64,000 nt of DNA from Stenotrophomonas sp. HITSZ_GD (GTDB taxonomy: Bacteria > Pseudomonadota > Gammaproteobacteria > Xanthomonadales > Xanthomonadaceae), in assembly GCF_029543105.1 (NCBI RefSeq), contig NZ_JARQXB010000010.1:95998-159997 (forward strand), in the 5' to 3' direction. Below are positions 62,371 to 64,000 of the stretch, in pieces (positions within the stretch are counted from its first letter, which is position 1; every line of letters begins with the position of its first letter). The notes beneath the pieces are model-generated. The model did no database searches. It worked only from the letters and a program-made list of their open reading frames with translations, and had not been told where the DNA came from. Both the position numbers and the translations under genes were made by a program.

Positions 62371-62486
62371 GGGTGGGGATCCTTCCTCGGGAAGCAAGGG
62401 ATGGTGTGAAGGCGAGTCTGTGGGGGGCGTGCCGCGACCGCAAGCACCGGGAAGGGTCGGCCAACCCGATGGCCTATCATCGGCCG

Positions 62487-63680
62487 ATGGATGCACGTAC
62501 CGAACCCGAGGCCGGCTACAGCCGGCGCAGCCGCGAGATCGCGCCCTTCCACGTGATGTCGCTGCTGGCGCGGGCGCAGGCGCTGGAGCGCGAAGGCCAC
62601 GACGTGATCCACCTGGAGATCGGCGAGCCGGACTTCACCACCGCCGCGCCGGTGGTGGCGGCCGGGCAGGCGGCGCTGGGCCATGGGCATACGCGCTACA
62701 CGGCCGCGCGCGGGCTGCCGGCGCTGCGCGAGGCGATTGCCGGCTTTTACCGGCAGCGCCACGGGCTGGAGATCGACCCGGAGCGGGTGCTGGTGACGCC
62801 GGGCGGCTCGGGCGCGTTGTTGTTGGCGAGCAGCCTGCTGGTGGATCCGGGGAAGCATTGGCTGATGGCCGACCCCGGTTATCCGTGCAACCGGCATTTC
62901 CTGCGGCTGGTGGAAGCCGGCGCGCAATTGGTGCCAACGGGTGCGGACACGCATTACCAGCTCACGCCGGCGCACGTGGCCGCGCATTGGAATGCCGATA
63001 GCGTGGGCGCGCTGGTGGCTTCGCCCGCCAACCCGACCGGCAGCGTGCTCTCGCGCGAGGAACTGGCGGCGTTGTCGTCGTCGCTGCGTGCGCGTGGGGG
63101 GCACCTGGTGGTGGACGAGATCTACCACGGGCTGACCTACGGGCTGGCGGCGCCGAGCGTGCTGGAAGTGGACGACGAGGCGTTCGTGCTCAACAGTTTC
63201 TCGAAGTATTTCGGGATGACGGGCTGGCGGCTCGGCTGGCTGGTGGCGCCCAGGCGCGCGGTGCCGGCGCTGGAGAAGCTGGCGCAGAACCTGTACATCA
63301 GTGCGCCGAGCATGGCGCAGCATGCGGCGCTGGCGTGCTTCACGCCGGAGGCGATGGCGATCTTCGAGCAACGCCGCGGGGAGTTCCAGGCGCGGCGCGA
63401 CTACCTGCTGCCGGCATTGCGGGCGCTGGGGTTCCGCATCGAGATCGAACCGCAAGGGGCGTTCTATCTCTACGCCGATATCAGCGTGTTCGGGGTGGAT
63501 GCGCAGGTGTTCTGCCACCATTTCCTCGAGACCGAGCACGTGGCGTTTACCCCCGGCGTGGACTTCGGCACCTATCGCGCAGGCGAGCATGTGCGGATCG
63601 CCTATACGCAGGGCCTGCCGCGGTTGCGTGAGGCGGTGGCTCGGATTGCGCGGGGATTGGGTTCGCTTCCTGGGCGTTGA
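62487..63680 (+). CDS. Class I/II PLP-dependent aminotransferase
   Basis: Fold-type I aminotransferase of 397 aa. IHLEIGEPDFTTAAPV is the substrate-binding N-terminal motif, GHTRYTAARGLPALREAIA follows, and ASPANPTGSVLS holds the conserved Asn. The PLP lysine is in NSFSKYFGMTGWRLGW, and the substrate-carboxylate Arg in the C-terminal HVRIAYTQG. The amino acid cannot be fixed; relatives act on alanine, aspartate or aromatic acids. An ATG 18 nt upstream (MAYHRPMDAR) is possible. It is divergent from the S9 peptidase and followed directly by a tandem repeat array. Confidence 0.88.
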   Translation: MDARTEPEAGYSRRSREIAPFHVMSLLARAQALEREGHDVIHLEIGEPDFTTAAPVVAAGQAALGHGHTRYTAARGLPALREAIAGFYRQRHGLEIDPERVLVTPGGSGALLLASSLLVDPGKHWLMADPGYPCNRHFLRLVEAGAQLVPTGADTHYQLTPAHVAAHWNADSVGALVASPANPTGSVLSREELAALSSSLRARGGHLVVDEIYHGLTYGLAAPSVLEVDDEAFVLNSFSKYFGMTGWRLGWLVAPRRAVPALEKLAQNLYISAPSMAQHAALACFTPEAMAIFEQRRGEFQARRDYLLPALRALGFRIEIEPQGAFYLYADISVFGVDAQVFCHHFLETEHVAFTPGVDFGTYRAGEHVRIAYTQGLPRLREAVARIARGLGSLPGR

Positions 63681-63720
63681 TGTTCGTCGCGATCTGGAGC
63701 TGGCTGGTTTCTATCGGCCA

Positions 63721-64000
63721 CGGCTGCCTGGGTGCGTCGCGCGGCGGCTGCCTGAGTGCGTCGCGCGGCGGCTGCCTGGGTGCGTCGCGCGGCGGCTGCC
63801 TGGGTGCGTCGCGCGGCGGCTGCCTGGGTGCGTCGCGCGGCGGCTGCCTGGGTGCGTCGCGCGGCGGCTGCCTGGGTGCGTCGCGCGGCGGCTGCCTGGG
63901 TGCGTCGCGCGGCGGCTGCCTGGGTGCGTCGCGCGGCGGCTGCCTGGGTGCGTCGCGCGGCGGCTGCCTGGGTGCGTCGCGCGGCGGCTGCCTGGGTGCG
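63721..64000. repeat. 24-bp tandem repeat array, at least 11.6 copies, cut by the window end
   Basis: The unit CGGCTGCCTGGGTGCGTCGC plus GCGG (24 bp) repeats from 63721 to the window edge: 11 full copies and 16 nt of a twelfth. All copies are identical except one G-to-A change at 63755 in unit 2. Because 24 is a multiple of three, the array is readable: an ATG at 63680 overlapping the aminotransferase stop opens a frame that runs through the array as a GCLGASRG octapeptide repeat and stays open to the edge. I see no ribosome site for it, so coding is doubtful. The array starts 40 nt after the aminotransferase stop, and nothing else was recognised in 63681-64000. Confidence 0.95.

Noticed and set aside
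63721..64000. Possible CRISPR array
   Set aside because: The 24-bp units are directly adjacent with no unique spacers and no cas genes are nearby, so it is a tandem repeat.

Overview
The window is a chromosomal segment of a GC-rich gammaproteobacterium, most likely a member of the Xanthomonadaceae/Lysobacteraceae (Xanthomonas, Pseudoxanthomonas, Luteimonas or Lysobacter type). The evidence is the very high GC third positions, a TonB-dependent receptor and sugar porter sitting with a beta-hexosaminidase, a pteridine reductase beside folK, and the gene orders mreBCD-mrdA-rodA-mltB-rlpA-dac and lptM-dapF-DUF484-xerC. Almost everything is chromosomal housekeeping sequence. No tRNA, rRNA, insertion sequence, prophage or CRISPR array was recognised.

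Layout. 1-9.1 kb: an N-acetylglucosamine/chitooligosaccharide locus. nagP, a LacI regulator and a SIS-domain deaminase (nagB-II, cut by the window edge) run leftward. A glucokinase-family kinase, a TonB-dependent receptor and a GH20 hexosaminidase run rightward. Two LacI-type operators lie in the divergent promoter region. The receptor would import chitooligosaccharides, GH20 cut them to GlcNAc, NagP take GlcNAc across the inner membrane, the kinase phosphorylate it, and the nagB-II product (with NagA, presumably beyond the edge) feed it to glycolysis. 9.2-12.2 kb: VanZ-like protein, MidA-type methyltransferase, PTR1-type pteridine reductase and FolK. 12.2-16.8 kb: an Anbu proteasome-like subunit, converging on a histidine kinase/response regulator/hybrid kinase operon. 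17-25.7 kb: BON protein, Gfo/Idh/MocA oxidoreductase, 6-phosphogluconate dehydrogenase, several exported proteins, a VOC protein and the Prc protease. 25.9-27.9 kb: lipA, lipB and ybeD. 28-30.4 kb: CsgG/HfaB-like and LpxR-like proteins.

30.4-40.5 kb is the cell-elongation cluster (mreB, mreC, mreD, mrdA, rodA, mltB, rlpA, D-Ala-D-Ala carboxypeptidase), with many 4-nt start/stop overlaps. 40.8-47.1 kb: PfkB kinase, HAD phosphatase, lipoprotein, M1 aminopeptidase, diguanylate cyclase and ubiE. 47.2-52.3 kb: an EmrB/EmrA-type pump, a fungal-type cytosine deaminase homologue, a stand-alone ATP synthase epsilon-like gene and a serine hydrolase. 52.3-57.0 kb: a wHTH-TPR regulator, hslVU with a sigma-32-type promoter, a DUF1203 protein and a group III truncated haemoglobin. 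57-60.2 kb: lptM-dapF-DUF484-xerC and a YbaN protein. 60.2-63.7 kb: an exported S9 oligopeptidase and a class I aminotransferase. The window ends inside a 24-bp tandem repeat array.

No clearly new multi-gene system was found. The features most worth a second look are the anbu gene without its usual partners in a genome that also has hslVU, the stand-alone epsilon-like gene, the fungal-type cytosine deaminase, the LacI operator pair, and the 24-bp array that runs off the end.
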